Below, piece after piece: positions 1 to 10,895 of a stretch of DNA of 64,000 bases. The notes beneath the pieces were generated by a model, which was not told where the DNA came from, ran no database searches, and saw only the letters and a list, made by a program, of their open reading frames with translations. Origin of the DNA: Trichobilharzia szidati (taxonomy: Eukaryota; Platyhelminthes; Trematoda; Strigeidida; Schistosomatidae). The stretch lies in NCBI GenBank assembly GCA_944472155.2, contig OX235273.1, positions 34,073,204-34,137,203 on the forward strand, in the 5' to 3' direction. Made by a program: the position numbers and the translations under genes. The first letter of the stretch is position 1. Every line of letters starts with the position of its first letter.

Positions 1-600
1 TTAGGCAGTACAAATTATGTATATCCGATCATTGGAAATGTCACTGCATTCATTTCTCAGATATGTTGAATGTCATCAATTCTGAGATAAATTTCTTCCA
101 TGTATGATGTGATGTTTGCATACATCAAGTGCAATGAACACAGTTTTCTGCTCAGCAAAGAAATAATGTTTTTTGAACGATTTTATTTTCCAGCTAACTG
201 TACAATCGTGTTATTATTACAGAAAGAGAAGGCATTAAGTAGCTGCACTAGAAATTTCTCAGTCAACACTGCACATATGATGATGAGAATAAAGATAATT
301 AAAACGTTGTACTAAGGGCGAGGTAGAGTTGAAGTGGATGAATTACAAAACTCTCAGAGATTATTCAATATGTGAACTGGTGTAAAGATTTGAAAATTTC
401 AGGTCAAGTGTTGTTAAGAAAAATAAGCAGTAAGATAATGATAACAATAAAGATAGATAGTGAATGTGAATTGAAGTGGAATGAATTGAGGTGGTAAAAT
501 ATAAACAGAATTAAAAGAACATTACATTATTCAACTATGTAAGGTGAACTTCAGGTCAGTTGAAATAGTTACACTATTCCCTCCCTCACACACACAAAAT

Positions 601-618
601 ACCGTATATATATACGGT
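601..618. promoter_or_regulatory. TATA box inside a perfect 18-bp palindrome
   Basis: ACCGTATATATATACGGT is its own reverse complement. It lies about 48-65 bases upstream of the ATG at 666, right for a TATA box with a start site near 635 and a short 5'UTR. The same palindrome is kept in the right arm at 2409-2426. Confidence 0.7.
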
Positions 619-665
619 GGATGCTCAAACATTAATCAGACATTCAGTTGGTGCACTGAGTGAAG

Positions 666-723
666 ATGACATTGTTGGTCTCTGTTACTTTCCTGTTGCT
701 GAACTGTTTGTTGAGCTGCTTCG
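666..723 (+). CDS. Signal-peptide first exon of a micro-exon-type gene (left arm)
   Basis: The exon reads MTLLVSVTFLLLNCLLSCF and one further base, then a consensus donor GTGAGT at 724. The peptide is a textbook signal sequence: almost entirely hydrophobic, ending in small and Cys residues, which implies secretion. The exon is 58 nt, so it ends in phase 1, the phase that dominates schistosome micro-exon genes. A TATA box sits about 50 bases upstream. The next in-frame exon seen is 3211-3273, which needs a ~2.5-kb intron crossing the right arm. Seen: ORF, donor, TATA. Inferred: gene class and joining. Confidence 0.75.
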
Positions 724-1087
724 GTGAGTTGATGAACACGATTGTTATTTTGTGGCTACATATTTCTTTGAAAATTGGTTTGATTTGATTTTAAATAAAG
801 AGTGTGAGACGAATTCAGGAGGTCTGTTTGGCATGAGTCAACAGACCTCGATATGATTTCACCACCGAATGAAGTGAAGGTGGATTTCGTGTAAAGTGTT
901 GTAGACAAGTGAGGACGTTGATATGAAGTCGTGATGAGCTTAGAGACATTTATCTCGGTGTATGGCATTTATAATTCAGTGAATAAATGTGAGTGACGTA
1001 CTTGCATTTTATAATTCGCCTTCCACTCACACATCTCATTCATGGCATACTTTTGAGCAGAGGTATAGACATGTATGAGTTGCATGG

Positions 1088-1939
1088 CATCTTAGGCGTA
1101 CTCACCGGCTCACTGTTTTGTATCTGCATGGCAGTTCAAGTTGACACGTTGCCTGCAGCACACATAGGCTGAAGAAAGATGGAAGACAGGGAATCAATAC
1201 TACTGTTTAATGCGTGTATTAGGACGATTATCATTATTGGTTCGTCATCACTGAACTCCGTGGACGCTACCGTAGGCGCTTCCAAAATACTTCTCAGACT
1301 GGTACAACTTTCGTTTTTCAGTATTGGCTGAGATCAGCTACTAAAACCAGTATATCTGAGTGTCTTGTTTTTACCAGCGAACCAGATAGCTTTCTACAGG
1401 TCTAATCTCCTTCATTTCAAGCGAACTGCAGTTTGTCGGAACGTAGGCTGAGATTATGAAAATTCGTCGAAGCGTATCACATTCTGGCTTCTTCTGATGG
1501 ATCTGTTCAAACAACTTGGGAATGCAATCAAGCAAAGTAAGGATTCTTCTGAGAGCAGTTTCATGTGGATCTTCATGCAAGTTTTCCATCTATACCCTGT
1601 TTCGTCTCGAATGTCATTGATAGCTTCTCACATGCAAGTCGTTGACTAACAATAGATTTCCGTGAAATCGTCCCGTTAGTGAACTCATTAAATATGCTTT
1701 TCTGGTACACATCCATGCACTCTCCTACTCATTATACCAGTTTTTACTTCTTGACGACATTCAATCCTGAATTTTACAACATTTTAATTCGTTTTCCAGC
1801 TGCTCATACTTCTACCTTGAATGCTACAGGTAGGTCATTTAATTCGTGTTCATTCTCATTAATGTTGAAGGCATTCAGAATATAGATATTCATCTAAAGA
1901 ATAACAACGATGCATACCTTCTACTAAAAGCTTCAGAAA
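1088..1939. other. Single-copy centre of the inverted duplication
   Basis: 852 bases between the arms with no internal mirror symmetry. The minus strand holds a 72-codon open frame (1371-1589) of unremarkable composition that I cannot assign to a family. It lies inside the proposed intron between 723 and 3211. No splice-flanked exon is convincing here. Confidence 0.6.
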
Positions 1940-3027
1940 CCATGCAACTCATTCACGTCTATACCTCTGCTCAAAAGTATGCCATGAATGAGATGTGTGA
2001 GTGGAAGGCGAATTATAAAATGCAAGTACGTCACTCACATTTATTCACTGAATTATAAATGCCATACACCGAGATAAATGTCTCTAAGCTCATCACGACT
2101 TCATATCAACGTCCTCACTTGTCTACAACACTTTACACGAAGTCCACCTTCACTTCATTCGGTGGTGAAATCATATCGAGGTCTGTTGACTCATGCCAAA
2201 GAGACCTCCTGAATTCGTCTCACACTCTTTATTTAAAATCAAATCAAACCAATTTTCAAAGAAATATGCGGCCACAAAATAACGATCGTGTTCATCAACT
2301 CACCGAAGCAGGTCAACAAACAGTTCAGCAACAGGAAAGTAACAGAGACCAACAATGTCATCTTCACTCAGTGCACCAACTGAATGTCTGATTAATGTTT
2401 GAGCATCCACCGTATATATATACGGTATTTTGTGTGTGTGAGGGAGGGAATAGTGTAACTATTTCAACTGACCTGAAGTTCACCTTACATAGTTGAATAA
2501 TGTAATGTTCTTTTAATTCTGTTTATATTTTACCACCCGGATTCATTCCATTTCAATTCACACTCACTATCTATCTTTATTGTTATCATTATCTTACTGC
2601 TTATTTTTCTTAACAACACTTGACCTGAAATTTTCAAATCTTTACACCAGTTCACATATTGAATAATCTCTGAGAGTTTTGTAATTCATCCACTTCAACT
2701 CTACCTCGCCCTTAGTACAACGTTTTAATTATCTTTATTCTCATCATCATATGTGCAGTGTTGACTGAGAAATTTCTAGCGCAGCTACTTAATGCCTTCT
2801 CTTTCTGTAATAATAACAAGGTTGTACAGTTAGCTGGAAAATAGAATCGTTCAAAAAACATTATTTCTTTGCTGAGCAAAAAAACTGTGTTCATTGCACT
2901 TGATGTATGCAAACATCACATCATACATGGAAGAAATTTATCTCAGAATTGATGACATTCAACATATCTGAGAAATGAGTGCAGTGACATTTCCAATGAT
3001 CGGATATACATAATTTGTACTGCCTTA
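1940..3027 (-). repeat. Right arm of a large inverted duplication
   Basis: Mirror copy of 1-1087. It carries the same promoter and signal-peptide exon pointing left, so the two first exons face each other. Substitutions relative to the left arm are scattered, for example Ser to Thr near the end of the signal peptide. An assembly artefact (fold-back read or collapsed haplotype) cannot be excluded, though the single-base differences argue against a simple chimera. Confidence 0.93.
2304..2361 (-). CDS. Signal-peptide first exon, mirrored copy (right arm)
   Basis: Reverse-strand duplicate of the 666-723 exon with donor GTGAG at 2303 and its own palindromic TATA at 2409-2426. One residue differs (Ser to Thr near the cleavage region). 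Reading leftward it leads into the centre of the inverted duplication, where no partner exon is visible. It may therefore be an orphan promoter/exon or a source of antisense transcripts across the left copy. Confidence 0.6.
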
Positions 3028-3210
3028 GTTGCTTTGGTATTCGTACATGTTTTCCGGCAAACCTATGTCCAGTTAATATCACGATTACTGCCTGTTTCTT
3101 GCAAGGCCATGATAAGTGTTGTGCATTGTGGTGATAAAAGCGGTAAGCTGTTGAATGCAGCAATCAAATACACGTTTAACAGTAATCTTTGACATATCTT
3201 CCTCTCTTAG

Positions 3211-3273
3211 TTGAGGTTTACCAAATGCGCGCTCGTGAAAAGGAAACGAATATAATCAAACAGCTGAAATCAG
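3211..3273 (+). CDS. 63-nt symmetric internal exon
   Basis: Flanked by a pyrimidine-rich acceptor (cctctcttag) and a strong donor (GTAAGA at 3274). Length 63 nt is divisible by three. Entered in phase 1 it is fully open, giving V-EVYQMRAREKETNIIKQL-KS, a charged, probably helical segment. It accepts the single G left by the 666-723 exon and hands one G to the next exon, so it fits the phase-1 chain. The next compatible acceptor is 3881, the Cys/Gly-rich exon; the exon at 3520 is out of phase with it. Confidence 0.65.
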
Positions 3274-3519
3274 GTAAGATTATTGATGTGCAAGGGAATT
3301 TTATTGGAGGGATTAAATTTTGCCTCGTTGGTCATGATATAACGTGGAGTGGATGAGTATCATTTCTAAATATACGCATCACATGGAGTATTGAAGACTT
3401 CGTACAATTCTTCCTACTGTTCAAGGTGTACGAAGCAAGAACGATGAATGTGCATCGGATTAATACTCTGGTTGTATAATATTGTATGCCTTCCTTCCTG
3501 ATGGGCATTTTCATTTCAG

Positions 3520-4041
3520 CTCGTCTTAGTTGTACTCGTTGCATCACTGGGATTCGAAATGGGAGGTAAGTCTTCCCCCTGCGTCTCCTCTTGCTCCTCT
3601 TCCTACTCCACGTCATCATCAACCTCGTCATGACCATGTCCACTCGTTCACATAAGAGAAGAGATAGACAATGCAAACAGACAAATAACACATTCACTCA
3701 GTAGAAATGATGTCATTACATGCTACCTTAATTGATGAGACAATGAATGAAGGAGTGACTGAGTTGGTGATAGATTGAGTCAGTGGGTCAGTAGGTGAGT
3801 GAGTGGGTGGGTGGATGAATGTATGAAGCGAGTAATGACTGAGTATTTAATTGCGGTGTTTTGGGGTTTTGTTGTTTCAGTTATTGCAGGTCCAGTTCCA
3901 GAACCAGCAGCAGCAGCAAACAGTGGTTGTCCTGGCTGTCCTGGTGGATGCCCTAAATGCCGTGGAGGGTGTTGTGGATGCCGTGGATGCCGAGGTGGAA
4001 ATTGTCCAGGTGGCTGCTGTAAAGGCTGCCGAAGACATTAA
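3520..4041 (+). pseudogene. Cys/Gly-rich secreted peptide gene, 5'-truncated copy
   Basis: Exon 2 (3520-3565) and exon 3 (3881-4041) match the intact gene at 18842-19453 with no base substitutions; the only coding change is one Ala codon fewer. The promoter and the 15-nt first exon are absent, so it cannot be expressed in the original form. Exon 3 is nevertheless in frame with the upstream phase-1 exons at 666-723 and 3211-3273, skipping exon 2. That would give a 93-residue protein: signal peptide, charged linker, then VIAGPVPEP and the Cys/Gly-rich tail. A poly(A) signal lies at 4169-4174. Either a pseudogene saved by recent conversion or a re-wired gene. Confidence 0.7.
3881..4041 (+). CDS. 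Cys/Gly-rich last exon, copy 1
   Basis: Acceptor gttgtttcag at 3871-3880, then an open frame in phase 1 to TAA at 4039-4041. It encodes VIAGPVPEP, four Ala and a 40-residue tail with 12 Cys and 13 Gly. Identical at the protein level to the second copy apart from one Ala. Confidence 0.75.
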
Positions 4042-4168
4042 ACATTAACGCAGCAGACATCCATTGACTAATTAAACAGAACACCTCATTATTCAAACAA
4101 GCTTTCCTGCGTGAAGAAAATCCTGTCATCATTGATCTGAAGACGGTGGACAATGTGTACTTACTAAT

Positions 4169-4174
4169 AATAAA
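4169..4174 (+). terminator. Poly(A) signal AATAAA, copy 1
   Basis: Consensus hexamer 128 bases after the stop codon, kept in both duplicates (compare 19607-19612). Confidence 0.6.
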
Positions 4175-4359
4175 TACACTTGCATTATCCAAATCACACC
4201 TTTCAGACTTCTTCTTTTCCACTCAATTGTCTGTCAATCAGCGAAGCTCTGAATCTCCCCTCCCCTCCCCTTCCCTCCCACTCACCGAAATTAGCATCCA
4301 ACCATCTTGTGTAAATTCCTCTGTGTTTCAACCAGATACTTCGTTGCTTCATCGGTTGG

Positions 4360-4800
4360 TCATTTAGTCAGTTAGACAGTTCGTCAGGTTGTTGGCCAGT
4401 CGAGTAGGCGTACAGTCAGCCAGTGTGTGAGAGAGAGAAAGCCAGTAAGTGGCTAAGAAAGGGAGAGAGGGAGGGAGTGAGTAAGTAAATGAGTGAGTGA
4501 AAGAGTGAGTGAGTGAGTGGGTCATGGAGGGAGTTGGTCAGCTAGGCAGTGAATGATGTGGTGTGTTGATTTCTGCCAGTTGAATTGAGGCATAAATCTC
4601 TGCTGAATGGAATTTAAAGCATACGAAAATATGACTGAGATATTCGGTCAAATAAACCAGCATCCATCAAAAATGGTCATTCAGCCATTCGCTAGTCAGG
4701 CAGGCGGGCAGTCAGTCAGTAAGCACGTAAGCACGTAATCAAGTCAGTAAAACAGTAATTGAGTAAGCCAGCAAGCAAGTGATTATGCAAGTAACTACGT
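4360..4800. repeat. Imperfect GTCA/GAGT tetranucleotide-rich repeat
   Basis: Runs of gagt, agtc, cagt and gtaa units with interruptions, also present in the duplicate at 19800-20230. Noncoding; copy number differs between the two duplicates, as expected of slippage-prone sequence. Confidence 0.7.
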
Positions 4801-5237
4801 AATTAAATGTCCAGATTTTTAACAGAGCACTTATTTCACTGAGTAATGATTGAGTGAATTAGGTAGGTGCTCGTTTTGTTGAACGTGTCTTCACGTGAAC
4901 ACACTACTCATTATCGCTTGTTGAGAGGCTGACGGTATTGACGTTCACGGATAGTACGAAATATACCAACGCAAGATCTAATACCCACAACTTTCATAGT
5001 ATTCGTTCCGCTTAGACTGAAGACAAAGCAAAACACCCCAATGGATCGTCCAAATTACGAGATATATTTCGGGACGAAATCTGAGTGCGAGATGATTGCT
5101 TAGCTGGCTGGCTAGGGATCGTGCACGAAGGTGACACGACGGAGTACCAAATGGCGTGGATGCTTGACCGGAAGCCTTCAGATAAACAAGTCGACTTAAA
5201 CAGTCAGAGTCAGCATCCAACGTTCAGTGATGATTGC

Positions 5238-7100
5238 TGTGGTCAAAAAATTTGGGGAATTATTTACCGGTACACTTGTTTTCCGACCCGTCTCTTCTCT
5301 CTCTCCTCTGTGACTCTCTTCTTCGCATTGAGGTGAAAATGTCTAATTCTAGTTCTCTTAATTGATTAATCAACTGATTAATGAATAAGTTAATTCATTA
5401 ATTATTTAATTAATTAACGCATTATTTCCAGGCCTGCTGTCTGATTATTATCATTATTGTTATTATTAATGATATTTTTGAATGCATGAATGAAAATTGT
5501 ATTTAAAGGGTAGTTGTATTTCGATCTTCGCGAATTCCCGTTCTCTGGTGTGAATTTAGCTCACTATTCTCACTAATATTATCCACCTTATTCTCACTAA
5601 TCTCCTACCACACGACCAATTTCTACTGCATAGAATCTCTATTCTTCCTCGTGTCTTGTCATCCTGCCTATAAAACCAAATGTGACTAGTACTCACTTCG
5701 GACCGATTCTACTGAAGATCTACTAACTACAAAAGAGTAAGAAATATCCTGTTTATTTAAATACCCTACGCTTATGCATATGTATAGAAAGATAGATATA
5801 TAATAAATGCACATACAAACACACATACACATACACATAAGGATATGTGCACCTATACATACGTTGATTCACATACAAGATGAAGTCATTGACACACTGA
5901 ATTCTCTGCAGACTCACACTCTCGATCAGGTTCAAACGATCCACATCTCTTTCCCTCGCTCGCTCTCTCTCTCCCGTTGTCCATCGCTGGCATGCTGGTT
6001 CGCTCGCTCACTCGCTGTCGCTCAGACACACACTGACTGACTGACACTCACATTGACACCAGCTAATCAACCTCCTTGCTGCTGCTGCTTCACGTCAACA
6101 AACATTGTGAAAACACACATGAAAACGCACGCAGGCACGCACGCACCAGTTGAAGACAGCTAGATTTGCCAGAAGACGTCAGATCTGATCCCATCTGCTC
6201 TGCTGTGCTCATCTCTTCTCAGATCAGCTCAGCTCCACACCAATCAAGCGATACCAACAAGTCTCCTATTCTCACAAATTCTCACATATATACAAGGAAG
6301 CATGGACGACGCGTGAAATGCTGACAAACACCTAATCATGGTCATGAATCACTTCGATCACCTTACTAATAAACTACCTGCCTACTTGTTATATCTGCTG
6401 AGCTGCTAATTTGTATAACGGTAATGAACTCGACTGGTACGTTAATACGCCTATTTGTCCGTTGTACCTTCCGATTCACTGAGCCACGCGAATATCAAAA
6501 GACAAGAGCTGGCCTGTCAATGTAAAATACTGTACATTTATTAGGAAAACTACACATGATATTTATACATTTTTAACACAATAAAGTCGGCTCACAGTCG
6601 TGAGAAATGATTGATCGCACAATAAGTCACAATATGCGTGAGAAAGGATGATATACTATTTTATGCGGGATCCTATCACTACCTAACTCACTCACTCACT
6701 CACTCCCTCCCTCCTCTCTTTCTCACACACAGACACTCGAATTTCCGTCATGTCAACCTCACCTAGGCTGTCTGGTGACATACAATTTCTCTATTCACCT
6801 AATTCAAATGTCATCGAAAGCAATGCACTTCACTGTCATCTTCATCTTCATGTCGTGGTGTGATACAGACAATCTGTGCCAACGGAATGTTATTCTCACA
6901 TGTTCCCACAGTTCAATTCGACATTAGCAACAGAATACGATATATCTATTTGAACATTCTATTTGATGTTAGAGACAGAATACTTTCCCCCCACAGATCA
7001 ATACTGCATTGGCAGGCAACAGAATACGATGTATCTATTTGAACATGCTATTTTTTGCCGTTTGATGTAAACCGAAATCACACGCTCAGCGATTGATTGG
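5238..7100. other. Low-complexity intergenic stretch
   Basis: No convincing gene. Holds AT-only patches (about 5370-5420), acacat repeats (about 5805-5850), CT-rich tracts (about 5950-6000), cactcact runs (about 6680-6720) and short duplicated phrases such as agaatacgat near 6930 and 7020. Confidence 0.5.
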
Positions 7101-7121
7101 TCAACGAATATAAACTGAGCA

Positions 7122-7129
7122 TATATAAA
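7122..7129 (+). promoter_or_regulatory. Candidate TATA box
   Basis: TATATAAA, with a second TATA-like site near 7108. The spacing would put a start site near 7150, about 65 bases before the candidate signal-peptide ATG at 7216. Confidence 0.35.
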
Positions 7130-7215
7130 CAGCGGTGTGATCAATGAAAATATACCTTGGCTTCAGTGTCTTACCTCCTGCTGTTAGAAAACGATCATCA
7201 TTGAAGATCGTTGTA

Positions 7216-7254
7216 ATGACTATTAATATTAATTTTATAATTACTGCAATTTTT
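7216..7254 (+). CDS. Possible signal-peptide first exon
   Basis: Reads MTININFIITAIF, then a perfect donor GTAAGT at 7255. The architecture (TATA, short leader, hydrophobic 13-codon exon, donor) is like the other secreted-peptide genes here, but the exon ends in phase 0 and no partner exon is sure. The best downstream candidate is a 21-nt segment at about 7948-7968 with a weak donor. A longer unspliced frame opens upstream at 7144. Treat as a lead. Confidence 0.3.
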
Positions 7255-9230
7255 GTAAGTATAGTGGAGGTGGTGGTGGTGGTGTACGATATTTGCATTG
7301 CGAATACCACCCATCACATTCATTTTCCTCATGTGCAATTAACTGAGCTTATCTGTAAACGAGTAATCTGCGGAGAATGGCAATCTCTTTGTGCTTATTC
7401 ATGTGTGTCTCTCACTGTCACCACAGTCTAATCACTGAGCTTAGTTAGTTACAAGTGGGTTTAATACTCTGTGAGATTAATCTCAGTTGGTCTGTCACAT
7501 AGAATACATCCCCCCCGAATTTCGATTGTTTTGATTGACGCTGATTAATTCAGTCCATGAGATGATGATGACAGACTGTTTGTCTTACCAAGTACACTAT
7601 AATACAGTACACCTGTCGACTTAGTTGACACTCGGATGATATGGTTTATTTCTTGTGTATTCATGTTGTTACTGCGCTTGTCTCATTTACATTGATAGAG
7701 TCATTCACTGTGTTCGAATGCTTTCATTCACATTCGAATATTTCATTAAACTCAGTGATGGTAGTTAATGGAGTGATTACTAAACTATTCCTCTTGTAAG
7801 TCTAACGAAGGTTAACATTTTCCTTGTTGTTGTGATTCTGTCACAATTTATTTATTGTCGTCAGTGAAAATCACCTAACAATGTCAAAGTGTGATGAGAA
7901 TAACTCACACTCCTGTTAATGCTGCATCAAATTAACTTCAGTTCTCAGTCGATGAATTCTGTAGTCCAGGTACACCTTCTCAATACACTGCCTGAATCCT
8001 ATTGTGGGTACACGGTAGTCACTTCCAGTCAGATTTCAGGCGGAATACTCACTATATATTTCCCTGTTCGTTAACGAATGTTTAAATATGCATATATTTG
8101 GACTCAGGATTCAATTATTCCCAGTGGTAAGCACTTCATTAGCAATTTAAATCTAAACATTCACAAATTTACTGCTGGAATCCTAAGGCCAACAATTGCA
8201 TACGAATAAGAAATCATGATTTACTCAACATCATTATTCGTTGAGTATGAGAAGCAGTTATAGCAAGCAAGAATTTAAGTGTCACCTTCATCAAACCTAG
8301 GGATGAAATTAATTTAGTTCACCGTAGTTGGGTGAGGTCATGTGTCATAAGCAAAGACCATTGATCAAATGAATGATGAGACTGTTCTGGAACATGTCAC
8401 AGAAATCTGTTTCTCAAGCAAGAATTCCAGCATCTTGTCATGATAACATCTAGGGTCGAATGAAATTAATGAGTTGCTCAGTACTAACCAAAGACGGTCA
8501 TTTGACCACAATCCATTTTTCCATCTAATGTCCAGTGCTTGATATCAATAGAAATGTTCAAAGTGAATGAGATTTCAAGAGAAGCCATGGGTACTGTGAC
8601 GACATGATGAATTCGACATTCTAAACGAATTTATTATCTCATCATATTATCAGTGTTGGTATGTGAAGAATTCTGGTTTATAGGTGAAGGAAAGAAAGAC
8701 GTCATGTATGCAAAGTAGTTTTTGTCCTGGTGAAAACTTCAACACCCAAATGACAAAGTCAGTGTTATCGTAGCTTGCATTTCATGTGTACAATATCGTA
8801 TACTACCTACTAAGTATCAGTAGTATGAAGGCTTCCAGGAAATTAAGAATCTGATATAATGTTTCGTTTACAGATTATTGGTATTTGTAGCCAGCTTTCT
8901 GAATAAACATTCTCATTTAATCTTCTATTATCCTCCACTCCATTACTTTAGGATCAACCACACAACAACAAAGCCAAATAGATGTGATGTGAATGGTTTT
9001 ATGTGAGGAAGAATCATTTACACTTCATGCTTTATTTGTGTTCTAGGTTATAGTAATTAAATGAGATGGAATATTTTTGATTGCATTTATTGTGGTGGAT
9101 GTTTCAATAGAAAAGTAAACTGGTACTGGAAAGTTACTCATACTTGACGTACGGAGTCGGATTTGATCCACTAAGCAACTACTCCACTGTGCGTGCTGTG
9201 TCTAAAGTAGAGATCGGCTGATTAAATCAA
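7255..9230. other. Intergenic, no gene recognised
   Basis: AT-rich, many stops in all frames, short GGT repeat near 7268-7285. A tRNA-promoter-like phrase on the minus strand near 9140-9200 (gcacagtggagtag, aaatccgactcc) hints at an old SINE but is too degraded to call. Confidence 0.4.
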
Positions 9231-10698
9231 ATTCGCCGTTAATCAAATCGAATCTCTTCACACATATATATCTGAAGTAGAGAGAAATGCTTCTCAAAGA
9301 CTTTACGCCGTTGATGAACTTCCTCAGAACTTGAAGGATTTATTTAATGGCTACGTTAATGAAGTTATGAAAACTCGAGAAAGCAAGAAATTGATATTAT
9401 TAACCAAAGGACTAGATACAGAAACGACTGAAACTTATTTTCCAGTTGACTACAACCGGAAGGTTTTCAATGTTTCCTCAGTATGCACAGATAAAACACA
9501 ACTTGCGGCTTCATCTCTCGGTTTAAAATTCTGTGACAGACGTTATCAGGATGATCATTTAGAGACTGATGTTCGATTTGAAAACCTATGTGCCCAGACA
9601 ATCGACCTAACTGCTTCGTCCAAGTATGAACATTACGTGACCTCATGAAGAACGAAAATATGATAACAACTAAACCTGATAAAGGATCTGGTATAGTTAT
9701 CATGAATAAGAGTGATTATGTAGACAAGATGAAGCTCTTTCTAAGCGACCATACGAAATTTCAAAAAGTGAGTAGTTGTAAAGACACAACTGAGGCAACC
9801 GAACGCCAAACAGCTAAGACACTAAAATCACGAGTTGAGAGTAATCTGATTCCTAAGGATACACTCGACGAATTGAAACCCTCGAGTACGCACACAACAA
9901 GACTTTATGGTTCACAGAAAGTCCACAAACCCGGAGTACCACTACATCCCATCATAGATATGTGTCAATCTCCCCATCATTCTACAGCAAAGAGGTTGGT
10001 AAAGGCATTGGAACCATTACATCATGAATTAGTGAAATTCAGTGTAAAAGATGGGATTTAAAGGTAAAGAAAATAATATCAATGAATGTAGCACCATTAT
10101 TCATCAACTTCCCATTTCCCGAAACAGCCAACTATTTATGTGAACAACTGAAAAAAAAAAGATAGATGTAGAAATCCCATCGGAAAAAGTCAAGGAATTA
10201 TTATTGAAATGCACTATGAATGTTCAGTTATGTTCGACAATGATTTTTATAGACAAGTTGATGGTTTTGTCATGGGATCACCTATGGACCGTATGCTAGC
10301 GGTTATTTTTCTGGCGAAGCTTCAAAATGGTCCACTCAAAGACACGACCAAAGGGATTGACTATTAATGTCGATACGTAGATGAAACCTTCAGCGTTTGT
10401 GATAGAAATCCTAATAAACAAGAGCTTCTGGATGCTGTTAATAGTGTTCACCCAGCTATTCAGTTTACATGTGAGGAAGAAGACAATAACAGTATACCTT
10501 TCCTAGACGTCCTCCTTACCATGAAGACAGATGGATATCTACGAAGGAGCTTATTTAGAAAGAAAACTTGGACGGACCAGTACACCCATTTTCAAAGCTT
10601 CACACCGATTCAATACAAAAGAAACTTAGTTAAGTGTCTTAGTCATAGAATAAAACGCATATGCTCAGAGGAATGTATTTAGGAGGAAATGTGAAAAC

Positions 10699-10708
10699 TG
10701 AAACTTAC
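10699..10708 (+). repeat. Left target-site duplication of foldback element 1
   Basis: TGAAACTTAC, repeated directly at 10896-10905. The two copies flank the inserted hairpin exactly, and removing one copy plus the insert restores the PLE reading KLKLTLQENRYP. Confidence 0.75.
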
Positions 10709-10895
10709 ACTGATATAAGAATAAAACTTGTGCACTGTGGTAGAGTGTATTCCATTATGGGTAAATTTTGTTTTGATAAAGTCTCACAGTGTTATACAGT
10801 AATATGATTATGAGCAAAAATTGTGCTCGAAAGTCACAGTAAGATTACTGTATAACACTGTGAGACTTTATCAAAACAAAATTTACCATAAGGAA
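10709..10895 (+). mobile_element. Foldback (hairpin) element, copy 1
   Basis: 187 bp. It starts with a single-stranded lead of about 36 bases (ataaaacttgtgcactgtgg then tagagtgta), followed by two near-perfect inverted arms of about 65 bases that meet around 10800-10830. There is no coding capacity, and it is inserted in PLE A between 10-bp target-site duplications. Same family as 46664-46973 but in opposite orientation and with shorter arms. A 10-bp duplication suits Mutator-like elements among known superfamilies, but the asymmetric ends are unusual. Confidence 0.75.

Larger units (their letters stand above)
1..1087 (+). repeat. Left arm of a large inverted duplication
   Basis: Reverse complement of 1940-3027 at roughly 97-98% by eye, with few indels. 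The arm probably continues beyond the start of the window, since pairing still holds at base 1. It contains a TATA box, 5'UTR, signal-peptide exon and part of the following intron. Homology ends around 1087, where the single-copy centre begins. Confidence 0.93.
3462..5237 (+). repeat. Segmental duplication, copy 1 (Cys/Gly-rich peptide segment)
   Basis: Aligns with 18866-20684. The shared part starts inside the first intron, so copy 1 has no TATA box or first exon from this gene. It contains exons 2 and 3, poly(A) signal, a stretch of imperfect GTCA/GAGT-type tetranucleotide repeats (about 4360-4540 and 4690-4800) and a unique 3' part. Confidence 0.9.

Noticed and set aside
756..968. 70-codon minus frame and its mirror at 2059-2391
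   Set aside because: Lies mostly in intron sequence of the two signal-peptide genes, duplicated only because the arms are; the mirror copy runs through exon 1 in antisense. No independent gene evidence.
1371..1589. 72-codon minus-strand frame in the palindrome centre
   Set aside because: No recognised family, no splice context, no conserved partner copy; kept only as a note under the centre feature.
3953..4222. Minus-strand open frame across the Cys/Gly exon
   Set aside because: Shadow of the plus-strand exon; Gly/Cys-rich codons leave the opposite strand free of stops.
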